This document shows positions 29,709 through 40,087 of a DNA stretch of 64,000 nt, in pieces. The DNA is from Mediannikoviicoccus vaginalis (GTDB lineage Bacteria > Bacillota > Clostridia > Tissierellales > Peptoniphilaceae). The stretch is from NCBI RefSeq assembly GCF_928097925.1, contig NZ_CAKMRI010000001.1, positions 310,001-374,000 of the forward strand. The letters run 5' to 3'. Position 1 is the stretch's first letter; each line of letters begins with the position of its first letter. Position numbers and translations under genes: made by a program. A model generated the notes under the pieces. That model was not told the origin of the DNA, made no database searches, and saw only the letters and a list, made by a program, of their open reading frames with translations.

Positions 29709-30626
29709 ATGATTATAGATTTAGACAAAAAAATTAATGGAATAGATAAAGACAATTGTATTGTTCTTGGAAATTTTGATGGATTTCATATTGGCCATCA
29801 AGAGTTGATAAAAAAATTGTTGGAAGTTTCAGAAAGTAAAAAGTTAAATCCGTCCATATTATTATTTAAAGAACATACCAAAAGCGCTTTAGATAAAGAT
29901 GAATTTAAATATTTAACTAAACTAGATGACAAAATAGATATATGTAAACAATTTGGACTCGACAATATCTTTATCATAAATTTTGATAATATAAAATCAT
30001 TAACTCCAATAGAATTTTTAAATTTTTTAAAGGATAAATTAAATGTTAAGGGCATTATTGTTGGGGATGATTATACATTTGGCGAATTTGCTAAAGGCGA
30101 TATTCAATTTATGAAAGAATATTGTTATAAGAACAAAATTTTATTTAACACCATCACTCAAGTTAAGTTAGAAGGAAATATTATAAAAAGCACAAATATA
30201 CGTAGTTTAATTGAAGATGGTAAAGTTGAAGAGGCTGCTATTTTTTTAGGCAGACCATACAAGATTAATGGAATTGTTAATCACGGTTTTAAAAGAGGGC
30301 GTAAATTAGGATTTCCAACTGCTAATATATCAATAGAGAGGGGATATATTTTACCTAAGGAAGGTGTATATCTTACAAAGACAATTACTGACGATAAAAA
30401 GGAGTATAACAGTTTATCCTTTGTAGGAAAGAATATAACTTTTAATGAAGAAGAGTTGAAGATTGAAACTTATATTCTAGATTTTTCTGGTGATTTATAT
30501 GGCAAAGAAATCTATATTGAATTTATGAATTTCATTAGAAGCAATAAAAAATTTGATGATCCAAAGGATTTGGTAAATCAAATTAACATGGATATTGAAA
30601 AATCCAGAAAACTATTGAAAAATTAA
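29709..30626 (+). CDS. ribF: Bifunctional riboflavin kinase/FAD synthetase
   Basis: RibF phosphorylates riboflavin to FMN and adenylates FMN to FAD. The N-terminal nucleotidyltransferase part has GNFDGFHIGHQELI and STNIRSLI. The C-terminal kinase part has GRKLGFPTANIS and the GVY motif. The 305-residue length is typical. It ends the long translation-linked operon; rpsO then has its own promoter. Confidence 0.96.
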   Translation: MIIDLDKKINGIDKDNCIVLGNFDGFHIGHQELIKKLLEVSESKKLNPSILLFKEHTKSALDKDEFKYLTKLDDKIDICKQFGLDNIFIINFDNIKSLTPIEFLNFLKDKLNVKGIIVGDDYTFGEFAKGDIQFMKEYCYKNKILFNTITQVKLEGNIIKSTNIRSLIEDGKVEEAAIFLGRPYKINGIVNHGFKRGRKLGFPTANISIERGYILPKEGVYLTKTITDDKKEYNSLSFVGKNITFNEEELKIETYILDFSGDLYGKEIYIEFMNFIRSNKKFDDPKDLVNQINMDIEKSRKLLKN

Positions 30627-30655
30627 TTTACAACAAAGATTTATTATGTTACAAT
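30627..30655 (+). promoter_or_regulatory. Sigma-A promoter of rpsO
   Basis: TTTACA (30627-30632) and TACAAT (30650-30655) are spaced by exactly 17 bases, starting right after the ribF stop. Confidence 0.8.
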
Positions 30656-30673
30656 CATATAGTAATACCTTTA

Positions 30674-30696
30674 CGTTGATATTCGATTCCTCAACG
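30674..30696 (+). promoter_or_regulatory. rpsO leader stem, possible S15 autoregulatory site
   Basis: CGTTGA (30674-30679) and TCAACG (30691-30696) form a stem in the roughly 75-base leader between the promoter and AGGAGG. S15 is known to bind its own mRNA leader in several bacteria; whether this leader folds as such a site is inference. Confidence 0.4.
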
Positions 30697-30736
30697 ATTT
30701 CAATAGTAATGGTGAATTAAATTTTAGGAGGACATT

Positions 30737-31003
30737 ATGTTTAGTAAAGAAGAAAAAAAATCAATAATTGAAGAGTACAAATTAAGTGAATTAGATACAG
30801 GTTCACCAGAGGTTCAAATTGCGCTATTATCAAAAAGAATAGCTGATTTAACAGAACATTTAAAACTTCACCCAAAGGATCATCATTCAAGAAGAGGTCT
30901 TTTTAAAATGATAGGTAAGAGAAGAGGTCTTCTAAACTATCTTAAGAATAAAGACATTGAAAGATACCGTGAACTTGTTAAAAAATTAAACATCAGAGGA
31001 TAA
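30737..31003 (+). CDS. rpsO: 30S ribosomal protein S15
   Basis: S15 binds the central domain of 16S rRNA early in assembly. [16 protein letters not shown] and [21 protein letters not shown] are the classic signatures, and the 88-residue size is exact. AGGAGG precedes the ATG. The rpsO-pnp order is conserved across bacteria. Confidence 0.98.
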   Translation: MFSKEEKKSIIEEYKLSELDTGSPEVQIALLSKRIADLTEHLKLHPKDHHSRRGLFKMIGKRRGLLNYLKNKDIERYRELVKKLNIRG

Positions 31004-31006
31004 TAT

Positions 31007-31037
31007 AATAAGAGCGGTATAATACGCTCTTATTTTT
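31007..31037 (+). terminator. Terminator after rpsO
   Basis: AATAAGAGCG (31007-31016) pairs perfectly with CGCTCTTATT (31025-31034), followed by TTT. Since pnp lies 27 bases beyond with no clear promoter, partial readthrough probably feeds pnp. Confidence 0.8.
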
Positions 31038-31063
31038 GAATTAAGAATTTCTAAGGAGAAAGT

Positions 31064-33160
31064 ATGATAAAGGAATTTAAATACAAAATTGCCGACAAAG
31101 AACTCACAGTTACCACAGGCAAAGTTGCAAAGCAAGCTAATGGAGCATGTCTTGTACAATCTGGTGAAACTGTAATTTTGGTTACGGCTGTTGCTTCAAA
31201 AGAGCCTAGAGAAGGAATAGATTTCTTTCCGTTAAGCTGTGATTTTGAAGAAAAATTATATTCAGTAGGTAAAATACCTGGTGGATTTATAAAAAGAGAA
31301 GGTAAAGCTACTGAAAGAGCTACACTTATTTCAAGATTAATTGATAGGCCTTTAAGGCCTCTATTCCCAGAAGGATATAGAAATGACGTTCAAATAATTG
31401 CAACTTCATTATCCGTAGATCCTGACCATAGCCCAGATATACTTGCTATGATTGGATCTTCAATAGCACTTTCCATTTCTGATATACCTTTTAATGGACC
31501 AACAGGAGCAGTTGGAGTAGGAATGATAGATGGAGAAGTTATTATAAACCCAACTGTTGAGCAAAAGGAAAAATCAGACTTAGAATTGACTGTTGCAGGT
31601 ACTGATGAAGCTATTATGATGGTGGAAGCTGGCTGCAACAAACTAAAAGAAAAAGATGTATTGAATGCAATTCTTAAAGCACATGAAGAAATAAAAGGAA
31701 TTTGTAAATTCATAAAAGAAATTCAAGATGAAATAGGTAAAGAAAAATCTGAATTTACTGTTGAATTACCTGATGAAGATTTAGTTGAAAAAGTTAAAGC
31801 TTTTTCCGAATCTAGAATAGTGGACGCTTTAAGAGATGAGGATAAAGTTTCAAGAGAAAATAACATTGATGAAATAATTAAAGAAACTAAAGAACATTTT
31901 GAAAAAGAATATCCTGAATCTGGCAAGATGATTTCAAGTATACTTGAAGAAATTCAAGTTAAAGAAGTTAGAAGACTTATAATCGAAGATAAGATAAGAC
32001 CGGATAATAGAAGAACAGATGAGATTAGACATTTGTCATGTGAAAGGGGACTTCTACCAAGAGCACATGGATCAGGATTGTTTACTAGAGGACAAACTCA
32101 AGTTCTTTCTGTAGTTACACTAGGTTCACCTAGTGATGTTCAAGTGTTAGATGGGCTTATTGAAGAAGAAGATAAAAGATACATGCATCAATACAACTTC
32201 CCTCCTTACTCTGTAGGAGACACTAGACCTCTTAGGGGACCTGGTAGAAGAGAAATTGGTCATGGAGCCCTTGCAGAAAGAGCGTTAGTTCCAGTTCTTC
32301 CATCAGCAGAGGAGTTTCCATACACAATAAGAGTTGTTTCTGAAGTTTTAGAATCAAATGGTTCAAGTTCTCAAGCTTCAGTTTGTGGTTCAACATTAGC
32401 ATTACTTGATGCAGGTGTTCCTATAAAAGACTCTGTGGCAGGAATTGCAATGGGCCTTATGAGTGACGGCAATAATACTACAATCTTAACAGACATTCAA
32501 GGGCTAGAAGACCACTTTGGAGACATGGACTTTAAGGTTGCTGGAACAAGAGACGGAATTACCGCATTACAAATGGATATAAAAATTGATGGTATTTCTG
32601 AAGAGATATTAACTAATGCTCTTGAACAAGCAAAAACTGCAAGACTTCAAATTCTTGATACAATGGATGAACTTATTTCAAAACCTGAAGCAGACATTTC
32701 AAAATATGCACCAAGATTAATGTCAATTAAGATTGATCCTGATAAGGTGAGAGAAGTAATTGGACCTGGTGGAAAGACTATTAATAAAATAATTGATGAA
32801 ACTGGGGTTACAATAGATACTCAAGACGACGGAACTATAACAATAACATCAGATACAACTGAAAATGGTAAAAAGGCTATTAAGATGATTGAAGATATAG
32901 TTGCCGAAGTTGAAGTTGGCAAGTCTTATCTAGGAAAAGTTATGAGAATTACAAACTTTGGTGCTTTCATCGACATCTTAAATGGTAAAGAAGGACTACT
33001 TCATATATCAAAAATTGCACATGAAAGAGTTAATAAAGTAGAAGACGTTTTAAATGTTGGAGATGAAGTACTAGTTAAAGTTACAGAAATAGACAATATG
33101 GGACGTATCAATCTTTCGAGAAAAGCATTACTACCAAAACCAGAAGAAAAAAATAAATAA
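31064..33160 (+). CDS. pnp: Polynucleotide phosphorylase
   Basis: PNPase is a trimeric phosphorolytic 3'-5' exoribonuclease. Two RNase PH domains are visible (GGFIKREGK and [16 protein letters not shown] in the first; [12 protein letters not shown] and [11 protein letters not shown] in the second). The KH domain has [16 protein letters not shown], and a C-terminal S1 domain follows ([15 protein letters not shown]). The 698-residue length is normal. Confidence 0.98.
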   Translation: MIKEFKYKIADKELTVTTGKVAKQANGACLVQSGETVILVTAVASKEPREGIDFFPLSCDFEEKLYSVGKIPGGFIKREGKATERATLISRLIDRPLRPLFPEGYRNDVQIIATSLSVDPDHSPDILAMIGSSIALSISDIPFNGPTGAVGVGMIDGEVIINPTVEQKEKSDLELTVAGTDEAIMMVEAGCNKLKEKDVLNAILKAHEEIKGICKFIKEIQDEIGKEKSEFTVELPDEDLVEKVKAFSESRIVDALRDEDKVSRENNIDEIIKETKEHFEKEYPESGKMISSILEEIQVKEVRRLIIEDKIRPDNRRTDEIRHLSCERGLLPRAHGSGLFTRGQTQVLSVVTLGSPSDVQVLDGLIEEEDKRYMHQYNFPPYSVGDTRPLRGPGRREIGHGALAERALVPVLPSAEEFPYTIRVVSEVLESNGSSSQASVCGSTLALLDAGVPIKDSVAGIAMGLMSDGNNTTILTDIQGLEDHFGDMDFKVAGTRDGITALQMDIKIDGISEEILTNALEQAKTARLQILDTMDELISKPEADISKYAPRLMSIKIDPDKVREVIGPGGKTINKIIDETGVTIDTQDDGTITITSDTTENGKKAIKMIEDIVAEVEVGKSYLGKVMRITNFGAFIDILNGKEGLLHISKIAHERVNKVEDVLNVGDEVLVKVTEIDNMGRINLSRKALLPKPEEKNK

Positions 33161-33180
33161 AATATTAATTCTAACCAAAT

Positions 33181-33210
33181 AAAACATAGATATTCTATGT
33201 TTTATTTTTT
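33181..33210 (+). terminator. Terminator between pnp and dut
   Basis: AAAACATAGA (33181-33190) pairs perfectly with TCTATGTTTT (33194-33203), with loop TAT, then ATTTTTT. The T-tract ends at the AGGAGG of dut. Confidence 0.85.
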
Positions 33211-33220
33211 AGGAGGTAAA

Positions 33221-33652
33221 ATGATAGTAAAAGTTATAAACAAAAGTAACAATCCCCTTCCAAAATATGCAACAGAAGGTTCTGCGGGGCTTGATGTTCA
33301 TGCTTTTTTGGAAGAACCTGTTATTATAAAACCTTTAGAGAGAAAAATAATACCTACGGGATTGTATTTAGAAATACCTAATGGCTATGAAATCCAAGTT
33401 AGGGCAAGAAGTGGTATGTCTATTAAACATGGAATTACACTTGTAAATGGAGTAGGTACCATTGACTCTGATTATCGTGGAGAACTGGGAATACCAGTTA
33501 TAAATCTATCCAATGAAGAGTATGAAATAAAGAGCGGAGATAAAGTTGCTCAAATTATTTTAGCTAAATATGAGCATTTAGAATTTAAATTAGAAGAAAA
33601 TCTAGAAGAGACAGATAGAAGTGATGGAGGATTTGGTCATACAGGCTATTAA
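33221..33652 (+). CDS. dut: Deoxyuridine triphosphatase (dUTPase)
   Basis: Trimeric dUTPase hydrolyses dUTP to dUMP, keeping uracil out of DNA. All five motifs are seen: AGLDVHA, RSGMS, VGTIDSDYRGE, GDKVAQIIL and RSDGGFGHTG at the C-terminus. The ATG at 33221 follows AGGAGGTAAA; the longer frame begins inside the terminator and is rejected. That gives 143 residues, the family size. Confidence 0.97.
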   Translation: MIVKVINKSNNPLPKYATEGSAGLDVHAFLEEPVIIKPLERKIIPTGLYLEIPNGYEIQVRARSGMSIKHGITLVNGVGTIDSDYRGELGIPVINLSNEEYEIKSGDKVAQIILAKYEHLEFKLEENLEETDRSDGGFGHTGY

Positions 33653-33673
33653 TTCCATTTATTGGAGGCAGTT

Positions 33674-35935
33674 TTGGGAAGAAAAACAAATACTAAAAAT
33701 ATTTCACTCAAAAATTTAAAACTAAAAAACTTTCTAAGTTTCATTTCCGTTTTACTTGTAATTTCATTTATATGTATTGTTGGAAAGAACACTGGAGTTT
33801 TTGGAAGAAAGATAAAAGAATTTTATTTTAATATGTTTGGAGTTGGTTCTTTTATAATAGTGCCAGCTGTTCTATCACATATTCTTCTTGGCGTTTTTAA
33901 TAAAACAAATAAAAAAATTCATATTTCCTATGCTCTTTTATATTTATTATTTATTTTAGGTCTTATTATACTGGATCTAAACACAAATATAGGAGATACA
34001 CTAGCTATTAGAAAAGAAAATTCGCTAATATTAGCAAATCACTTTCAAGGCGCTGGTCTTTTAGGTTCATCCATTTGTCACTTTCTATTAACTTCCATTG
34101 GAAAAGTGGGCATTTATATCTCAACTATAATTGCAGTATTCTTTTCAGGAATTTATATTTTGGATGTAGATATTAAATCATTAAGAGATGATGTTACTAC
34201 ATTTTTTAAGAAATTAGGAGAGATAATAGTTGTATTCTTTAACAAGGTTAAGGAACTTTTTAATAATATGTCAAATAAAGGACATATCCCTTCAAAAGAA
34301 CATAAGCTAAAAGTAAATGATAATATAAAGAATCATCCAATTAAAGATGTAACACATAAGAAAGATGTTGATAGAGAGTCTATAACTTTTAATACTTATG
34401 AAGACACAGGTACAAAAGAAAAAAATTCGAAAACTCATGAAGTTGAAGAATTTGAAGATTTCTCAGAACAATTAGAGATAGAAGAAAATATATTATCTAA
34501 GACTAAAGTTAATAGCGTTTATAAATTTCCGCCTATTGAACTTTTAAAAGATCCTATAAAAACATCCGGTGATTCAAAACAAATTTTATTAGAAAAGGCA
34601 AGAAAAATAGAGGAGACTTTATCAAGTTTTGGCATTGAATGTAGAGTTGTTTCAATTAACAAGGGTCCAACTGTTACGAGTTTTGAACTTGAACCTCCTT
34701 TAGGTGTAAAGGTGAGTAAGATTGTAAATCTTTCGGATGATTTGGCACTCGCGTTAGCTTCTCCAGACATAAGAATAGAAGCACCAATACCTGGAAAATC
34801 CCTGGTGGGTATTGAAGTTCCAAATTCTAATAAAGAGATGGTATTTTTCAAAGAGATTATAGATTCTGAAGAGTTTACAAATCTTTCTAGCCCACTTCCA
34901 CTAGGACTTGGAAAAGATATTCAGGGAAATACCATAGTATCGTCCATAGAAAAAATGCCTCACTTACTAATTGCAGGAGCTACAGGATCTGGTAAGTCAG
35001 TATGTATAAATTCAATTATTTTAAGCATACTATTTAAATCGAACCCAGATGATGTTAAGATGATACTAGTGGATCCAAAAGTTGTGGAATTAGGAATATA
35101 TAATGATATACCGCATCTGGCAATACCAGTTGTAACAAATCCTAAAAAGGCAAGTTTTGCACTGAATTGGGCAATTAGTGAAATGGAGAGAAGATACAAA
35201 ATTTTCTCAAACAATTATGTAAAGGACATAAAAGCATATAATGCAAAGAGCGCTGAAGAAGATCTAGAAAAACTACCATATATTGTAATTATTATAGATG
35301 AGTTATCGGATCTTATGATGGTAGCAGCAGGCGAGGTTGAAGATGCAATAACAAGACTTGCTCAAATGGCGAGAGCTTGTGGAATTCATTTGATTATTGC
35401 CACACAAAGACCTTCAGTTGACGTTATAACAGGAACTATTAAGGCAAATATTCCTTCTAGAATTTCCTTTGCCGTATCTTCTCAAATAGATTCTAGAACA
35501 ATTCTAGATATGTCTGGAGCAGAAAAACTTTTAGGTAGGGGAGATATGTTATTCTTACCGTCAGGACAATCAAAGCCAATAAGAATACAGGGAGCTTTTA
35601 TTTCTGATAAGGAAGTTGAGAATATAGTATCCTACTTAAAGAATAAAAACGAATCTGACTACGATAAAGATATAATTGAAAATATCGAAAAGACAACAGA
35701 AAAGGCAAATAGGCAATCTGGCACGGATGAACTTTTTAATGAAGCCGTTAAGATTGTCATAGAAGAAGACTCTGCATCCATTTCAATGTTGCAACGTAGA
35801 ATGAAGATTGGCTATGCAAGAGCTGGAAGAATTATAGATGAAATGGCAGAAATGGGTATAATATCAGGGTATGAAGGTAGTAAGCCTAGAAGAGTATTAG
35901 TAGATAAAAATTATTTAGAGGAACTTGATGTATAA
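33674..35935 (+). CDS. ftsK: FtsK/SpoIIIE-family DNA translocase
   Basis: This membrane-anchored hexameric motor pumps chromosomal DNA through the closing septum. Four or five N-terminal membrane helices (about 20-175) are followed by a charged linker, the alpha/beta motor and a C-terminal gamma winged helix (ISMLQRRMKIGYARAGRIID). Walker A GATGSGKS is near residue 435 and Walker B is IIIDELSDL. The start is a TTG at 33674 with GGAGG five bases before it. At 753 residues it is a short-linker, Gram-positive type. It overlaps pgsA by one base. Confidence 0.95.
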   Translation: MGRKTNTKNISLKNLKLKNFLSFISVLLVISFICIVGKNTGVFGRKIKEFYFNMFGVGSFIIVPAVLSHILLGVFNKTNKKIHISYALLYLLFILGLIILDLNTNIGDTLAIRKENSLILANHFQGAGLLGSSICHFLLTSIGKVGIYISTIIAVFFSGIYILDVDIKSLRDDVTTFFKKLGEIIVVFFNKVKELFNNMSNKGHIPSKEHKLKVNDNIKNHPIKDVTHKKDVDRESITFNTYEDTGTKEKNSKTHEVEEFEDFSEQLEIEENILSKTKVNSVYKFPPIELLKDPIKTSGDSKQILLEKARKIEETLSSFGIECRVVSINKGPTVTSFELEPPLGVKVSKIVNLSDDLALALASPDIRIEAPIPGKSLVGIEVPNSNKEMVFFKEIIDSEEFTNLSSPLPLGLGKDIQGNTIVSSIEKMPHLLIAGATGSGKSVCINSIILSILFKSNPDDVKMILVDPKVVELGIYNDIPHLAIPVVTNPKKASFALNWAISEMERRYKIFSNNYVKDIKAYNAKSAEEDLEKLPYIVIIIDELSDLMMVAAGEVEDAITRLAQMARACGIHLIIATQRPSVDVITGTIKANIPSRISFAVSSQIDSRTILDMSGAEKLLGRGDMLFLPSGQSKPIRIQGAFISDKEVENIVSYLKNKNESDYDKDIIENIEKTTEKANRQSGTDELFNEAVKIVIEEDSASISMLQRRMKIGYARAGRIIDEMAEMGIISGYEGSKPRRVLVDKNYLEELDV

Positions 35936-36474
35936 TGAATATAGCAAATAAATTAACAACTTTAAGATTATTTTTGATACCTGTGTTTGTAGCAGCAGTT
36001 ATGCAATTTTCAATAAAGAGTCCAATACCGGGAATTATATTTTTAGTTGCCGCAATTACAGATTTTTTTGATGGGCACTTAGCAAGAAGTAGAAATTTAG
36101 TTACAACATTTGGTAAGTTTATAGACCCTCTTGCTGATAAGATGTTAGTTGCAGCCGCTTTAATAATGTTTATAGAGCAAGGTATATTTCCTGCGTGGAC
36201 AGTTGTAATAGTTATAGCAAGAGAATTTTTAATAACTGGATTTAGAATAATTGCAGCTTCTGAAGGAGTAACAATTGCAGCTAGCAAGTGGGGAAAGTCA
36301 AAAACAGTAACACAATTTGTGGCAATTGTAATGGTACTTTTTATGTCAAAACTAACATTTATTCCATTTACAGTAACAAGTGTTATCTACTATATTTCAG
36401 TAGCGCTAACTGTTATTTCAGGAATGGATTATATTATTAAGAATAAAGAAGTATTGGATTTAGAAAATATTTAA
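35935..36474 (+). CDS. pgsA: CDP-diacylglycerol-glycerol-3-phosphate 3-phosphatidyltransferase
   Basis: PgsA makes phosphatidylglycerol phosphate, the first step to anionic phospholipids. The CDP-alcohol transferase motif D-x2-DG-x2-AR-x8-G-x3-D-x3-D is complete in the segment [11 protein letters not shown] to [10 protein letters not shown] (near 43-67). Several membrane helices follow. The 179-residue length is usual. The ATG overlaps the ftsK stop, and recA follows 14 bases later, a common pgsA-recA arrangement. Confidence 0.95.
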   Translation: MNIANKLTTLRLFLIPVFVAAVMQFSIKSPIPGIIFLVAAITDFFDGHLARSRNLVTTFGKFIDPLADKMLVAAALIMFIEQGIFPAWTVVIVIAREFLITGFRIIAASEGVTIAASKWGKSKTVTQFVAIVMVLFMSKLTFIPFTVTSVIYYISVALTVISGMDYIIKNKEVLDLENI

Positions 36475-36488
36475 GGAGAGTAAGAGCT

Positions 36489-37544
36489 ATGAATATTTCA
36501 AGTGATAAGAACAAAAACGAATCGATACAAAACGCTTTTAAGCATATTGAAAAGCAATATGGTAAAGGTGCGGTTATGATTTTAGGTGAAGCACCTAAAC
36601 AACAAATAGACTCTATTTCTACAGGTGCAATTAACTTAGATATAGCACTTGGTATTGGTGGTATACCTAGAGGAAGGATCATTGAAATTTATGGACCCGA
36701 ATCTTCAGGTAAGACTACTCTTGCCCTTCACATTATAGCAGAGGCACAAAAAAAAGGTGGCATTGCTGCATTTGTTGATGCAGAGCATGCCCTTGATCCT
36801 ATCTATGCTAGAAATTTAGGTGTAAATATAGATCAACTTATTGTATCTCAACCAGATACAGGAGAACAAGGACTAGAAATTGCAGAATCACTAGTTAGAA
36901 GTAGTGCCATTGATGTCGTAGTTGTAGACTCTGTAGCAGCCTTGGTACCAAGAGCAGAGATAGATGGAGATATGGGTGCTACACATGTTGGTCTTCAAGC
37001 AAGGCTTATGTCTCAAGCACTAAGAAAACTAGCTGGAGCTATTTCAAAAAGTAATACATCTGTAATATTTATTAATCAGCTTAGAGAAAAGGTTGGAGTT
37101 ATGTTTGGAAACCCAGAAACTACAACAGGTGGTAGAGCTCTTAAATTCTACTCTTCAGTAAGAATGGAAGTTAGAAGGGGAGAGGCTATTAAACAAGGTG
37201 AAGATATTATTGGAAATAGAACAAGAGTAAAGGTAGTAAAAAATAAAGTAGCACCACCTTTCAAACAAGTTGAATTTGATATTATGTATGGACAAGGAAT
37301 TTCAAAGTTAGGAACAATTCTCGACATGGCTTCCGATGTTGATATAATAAAAAAAGCTGGAGCATGGTATTCTTACGGAGATGAAAGACTCGGCCAAGGT
37401 AGAGAAAATGCTAAAGATTATTTAGAACAAAATCCAGATTTACTCAACGAAATAGCTGAAAAGGTATATAGCCATTTCAATATAGCTGGTCATGAAGTTG
37501 AAGAAGCTACACTGGATTTTAGTACAGATATAGAAAATGATTAA
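36489..37544 (+). CDS. recA: Recombinase RecA
   Basis: RecA forms filaments on single-stranded DNA, drives strand exchange and triggers LexA self-cleavage. Walker A is GPESSGKTT and Walker B is [24 protein letters not shown] and the C-terminal domain are intact in 351 residues. GGAGAG precedes the ATG. No LexA box is visible in the preceding 180 bases. Confidence 0.99.
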   Translation: MNISSDKNKNESIQNAFKHIEKQYGKGAVMILGEAPKQQIDSISTGAINLDIALGIGGIPRGRIIEIYGPESSGKTTLALHIIAEAQKKGGIAAFVDAEHALDPIYARNLGVNIDQLIVSQPDTGEQGLEIAESLVRSSAIDVVVVDSVAALVPRAEIDGDMGATHVGLQARLMSQALRKLAGAISKSNTSVIFINQLREKVGVMFGNPETTTGGRALKFYSSVRMEVRRGEAIKQGEDIIGNRTRVKVVKNKVAPPFKQVEFDIMYGQGISKLGTILDMASDVDIIKKAGAWYSYGDERLGQGRENAKDYLEQNPDLLNEIAEKVYSHFNIAGHEVEEATLDFSTDIEND

Positions 37545-37566
37545 GCCTCCTGAAAAGGAGGTTTTC
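37543..37566 (+). terminator. Terminator of recA
   Basis: AAGCCTCC (37543-37550) pairs with GGAGGTTT (37557-37564), with one G-U pair, then TTC. The downstream cassette lies only 14 bases on, so it must use readthrough or a promoter I cannot resolve. Confidence 0.8.
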
Positions 37567-37579
37567 TTATAGGTGAAAT

Positions 37580-38539
37580 ATGAAATTTTTATTTTTTACA
37601 GACACTCATATTAGAGCTTCAAATCCATCATCTAGAAAAGATGACTATATAGAATCTTTAAAGCTTAAATTTGAAGAAGTTGGTGAAATTGCAAAAGAAA
37701 ATAATGTAGACTATATTCTACATGGCGGAGATCTATTTGATAGGCCAGATGTCCCAGTAAGAATAGTTGGCGCTTTTGCAAATATTTTAAATTCTTATAA
37801 CAAACCAATCTATATTATTTCAGGTAATCATGATATATATGGACATAATCCCAAAACAGTTGAAAGGTCTATGTTAGGACTTTTAAATCAAATTAATTTT
37901 GTAAAATTAATTAATTTTCAAGAACCAATTGTACTCACAAAGGATAATTTAAAAGTACAGATTTCAGGTGTTCCATATATTTACGATATAGAATCCAACT
38001 ATAAGGATTATTATTTTCCAACAAGACTGGAAGGCGTAGATTATCATATAGTCATGATTCACAGTTTTTTAATAGATAAACCATTTATCGACTCTATTAG
38101 TCATACCTTAATTGACGAAATAAAGGACGTAGATGCGGATATAGTTCTAGCAGGACATTATCACACAGGTTTTGGTGTAAAGCGATTTAATGACAGATAT
38201 TTTGTCAATCCAGGATCTTTAGCAAGAACATATAACTCAACTGCAGAAATTAATAGAATTCCAGCTGTTACTATTATTGAACTTTCAAAAGAAGAATTAA
38301 GAATAGATGAGATAAAATTAAAATCTGCAAAAAAGGGCGAAGACGTATTTAATAAAAGTGAAGATAGATATAAAATAAAAAATGAACAGATTGAAAACTT
38401 TAAGCAACTCATCAGAACAAGTGGAAACTTGGAAAACTATAATACACTTGAAATTTTAAAAGAAATTTCAAAGGATAAGAACTTTCCTAAACGTATAGTA
38501 GATGAAGCTATTAGAAGGCTGGGAGAAGTAAATGAATAA
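37580..38539 (+). CDS. SbcD/Mre11-like metallophosphoesterase
   Basis: This calcineurin-like phosphoesterase has the full dinuclear-metal set: DTH at 8-10, GGD at 49-51, GNHD at 82-85, then MIHSF and AGHYHTG. The DGGDLFDRP-type second motif is the exonuclease-like form of SbcD/Mre11 and YhaO proteins. At 319 residues it has a C-terminal extension of about 100 residues, in the position of the capping/ATPase-interaction region. The next gene overlaps by 8 bases and encodes the N-terminal half of a Rad50-like ATPase, so this is probably the nuclease partner of that complex. The exact substrate is unknown. Confidence 0.85.
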   Translation: MKFLFFTDTHIRASNPSSRKDDYIESLKLKFEEVGEIAKENNVDYILHGGDLFDRPDVPVRIVGAFANILNSYNKPIYIISGNHDIYGHNPKTVERSMLGLLNQINFVKLINFQEPIVLTKDNLKVQISGVPYIYDIESNYKDYYFPTRLEGVDYHIVMIHSFLIDKPFIDSISHTLIDEIKDVDADIVLAGHYHTGFGVKRFNDRYFVNPGSLARTYNSTAEINRIPAVTIIELSKEELRIDEIKLKSAKKGEDVFNKSEDRYKIKNEQIENFKQLIRTSGNLENYNTLEILKEISKDKNFPKRIVDEAIRRLGEVNE

Positions 38540-39839
38540 CGATATTAAGATAGAATACATTGAAATAGAAAACTTCCAATCACATTCACATACAAAACTT
38601 GAATTTGATGAAGGTGTAAATGTCATAATAGGACCTTCAGATAGTGGCAAAACAGCAGTTATTAGAGCTATGAAGTGGATCTTCTTTAATGAGCCATCTG
38701 GTACGGATATTATAAAAAAAGGAGAAACTGCGGCTAAAGTTACCTTGAAACTTAACACTGGATTTAAGATTATTAGAGGAAGAGACAAAAGTAAAAACTA
38801 TTATGAGCTAGTAACTGAGGACGGCGAAGTTCAAAGATTTGAAGGTTTTGGATTAAATGTGCCACAAGAGGTAATAGATATAACAGAAATGAATAAAATT
38901 GATCTTGGAAATATTAAGATGTCACTAAATATTTCAGAGCAATTGGAAAGTCCTTTTCTAATTACAGATAGCCCTTCAATTAAAGCAAATGCCCTTGGGA
39001 AATTAGCTGGTGTTGACATTATAGATAAGGCATTAGGAAATTTATCCAAAGATATCTACGAGATAAATAACGATAGAAAGTCAATTGAAAAGGAAAGAAA
39101 AAACCAAGAAAGTTTTTTAGAAAGTTTTAGGTATTTGGATGAAGAAAAGACTAAAATAGAAAGACTTGAAAATATTTTTCATCAAGTTGATGAATATAAA
39201 TCTAAACTCAGTATTTTAACAAACTTAGAGAAAAAACATACAAACAATTTAGAAAAAACAAATGAAACAAAAGAATATTTAAAAAAGTTTAAAAATTTGG
39301 ATGAACTTTCTATTTTATATGAAAAGCTTATTTTAAAAGAAAATAATCTTAAAATTTATTTGAATTTAAATAATAGGTTAGTATACACCGATTCGAAAAT
39401 TAAAGAATTAAATTTATTTTTAAAAAAAGTTGACACTGATAAAGTTTATAATATTTATTCTAAGAGTTTTGAAATATATAAAAATCTAGAAAAGTACAAT
39501 TTAGCTTACAAGAATTATACTAATATTACCAAACAGATAGGCCAGTTGGAAAATATTTTAAAAAAATATCCCGATACAGAACAATTAGATAAATTAGTAT
39601 TAGAGCTTTCAGATTTAAATATAAAAAAAGAAAAAATGGAAAGTTTAAAAGTTAAGTATGATCACATAAATCAAAGGTTAAACGAAGGAAATAAGTATAT
39701 TACTAAGTTAATTTCTAACTATAGAGCAGCTGTTAATACTTATATAGAACTTTTAAAAGAAAGCGGAACATGTCCTATATGCTATAACAAAATAGATGAT
39801 AAACATATAGAGAGTATACTTAAAGAATTAGAGGTTTAA
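38532..39839 (+). CDS. N-terminal half of an SbcC/Rad50-like ATPase with zinc hook
   Basis: The protein begins with an ABC-type N-lobe (IEIENFQSHSHTKLEF, Walker A GPSDSGKT at 34-41). From about 170 to 410 it is a long charged coiled coil. It then reaches C414-P-I-C417, a Rad50-type zinc hook, and stops 18 residues later. There is no signature motif or Walker B in this chain, so it cannot hydrolyse ATP alone. These elements are found in the gene at 40088-40744. The length (435) and the stop just after the hook point to a split of the usual single-chain SbcC at its apex. It overlaps the phosphoesterase gene. Confidence 0.85.
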   Translation: MNNDIKIEYIEIENFQSHSHTKLEFDEGVNVIIGPSDSGKTAVIRAMKWIFFNEPSGTDIIKKGETAAKVTLKLNTGFKIIRGRDKSKNYYELVTEDGEVQRFEGFGLNVPQEVIDITEMNKIDLGNIKMSLNISEQLESPFLITDSPSIKANALGKLAGVDIIDKALGNLSKDIYEINNDRKSIEKERKNQESFLESFRYLDEEKTKIERLENIFHQVDEYKSKLSILTNLEKKHTNNLEKTNETKEYLKKFKNLDELSILYEKLILKENNLKIYLNLNNRLVYTDSKIKELNLFLKKVDTDKVYNIYSKSFEIYKNLEKYNLAYKNYTNITKQIGQLENILKKYPDTEQLDKLVLELSDLNIKKEKMESLKVKYDHINQRLNEGNKYITKLISNYRAAVNTYIELLKESGTCPICYNKIDDKHIESILKELEV

Positions 39840-39841
39840 AA

Positions 39842-40087
39842 ATGGAACAAAATACAGATTATAATGCTAAATTAAATGAATTGAAGAACAAATTAGATGT
39901 TGCAAAAGCGAATAAAACTAAAGCAGAAGGTATGCTTGAAACTTTGAACAATAATAAAGAAGAAATTATTGTTTCCATCAGAGAAATGGGAATTGAGCCT
40001 GAAGATCTTGAAAATGAAATATTGAACTTACAAACACAAATAGATAGTTTACTATTTGAAGCTGAAAAGTTATTAGCAGAGGAATAA
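39842..40087 (+). CDS. Small coiled-coil protein of the split SbcC-like cassette
   Basis: This 81-residue, highly charged protein is predicted by eye to be helical, with heptad-like Leu spacing broken once by GIEPEDLEN. It resembles a segment of the returning coiled coil of Rad50/SbcC. AGAGG lies before its ATG, two bases after the previous stop. Its TAA stop is followed directly, in the same frame, by the ATG of the next gene. It could be a separate subunit or the front part of a longer protein interrupted by that stop. No family recognised. Confidence 0.7.
   Translation: MEQNTDYNAKLNELKNKLDVAKANKTKAEGMLETLNNNKEEIIVSIREMGIEPEDLENEILNLQTQIDSLLFEAEKLLAEE

Noticed and set aside
35886-36287. 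A 133-codon hydrophobic frame antisense to pgsA
   Set aside because: It is the complement of the pgsA membrane helices; pgsA itself has the full catalytic motif.
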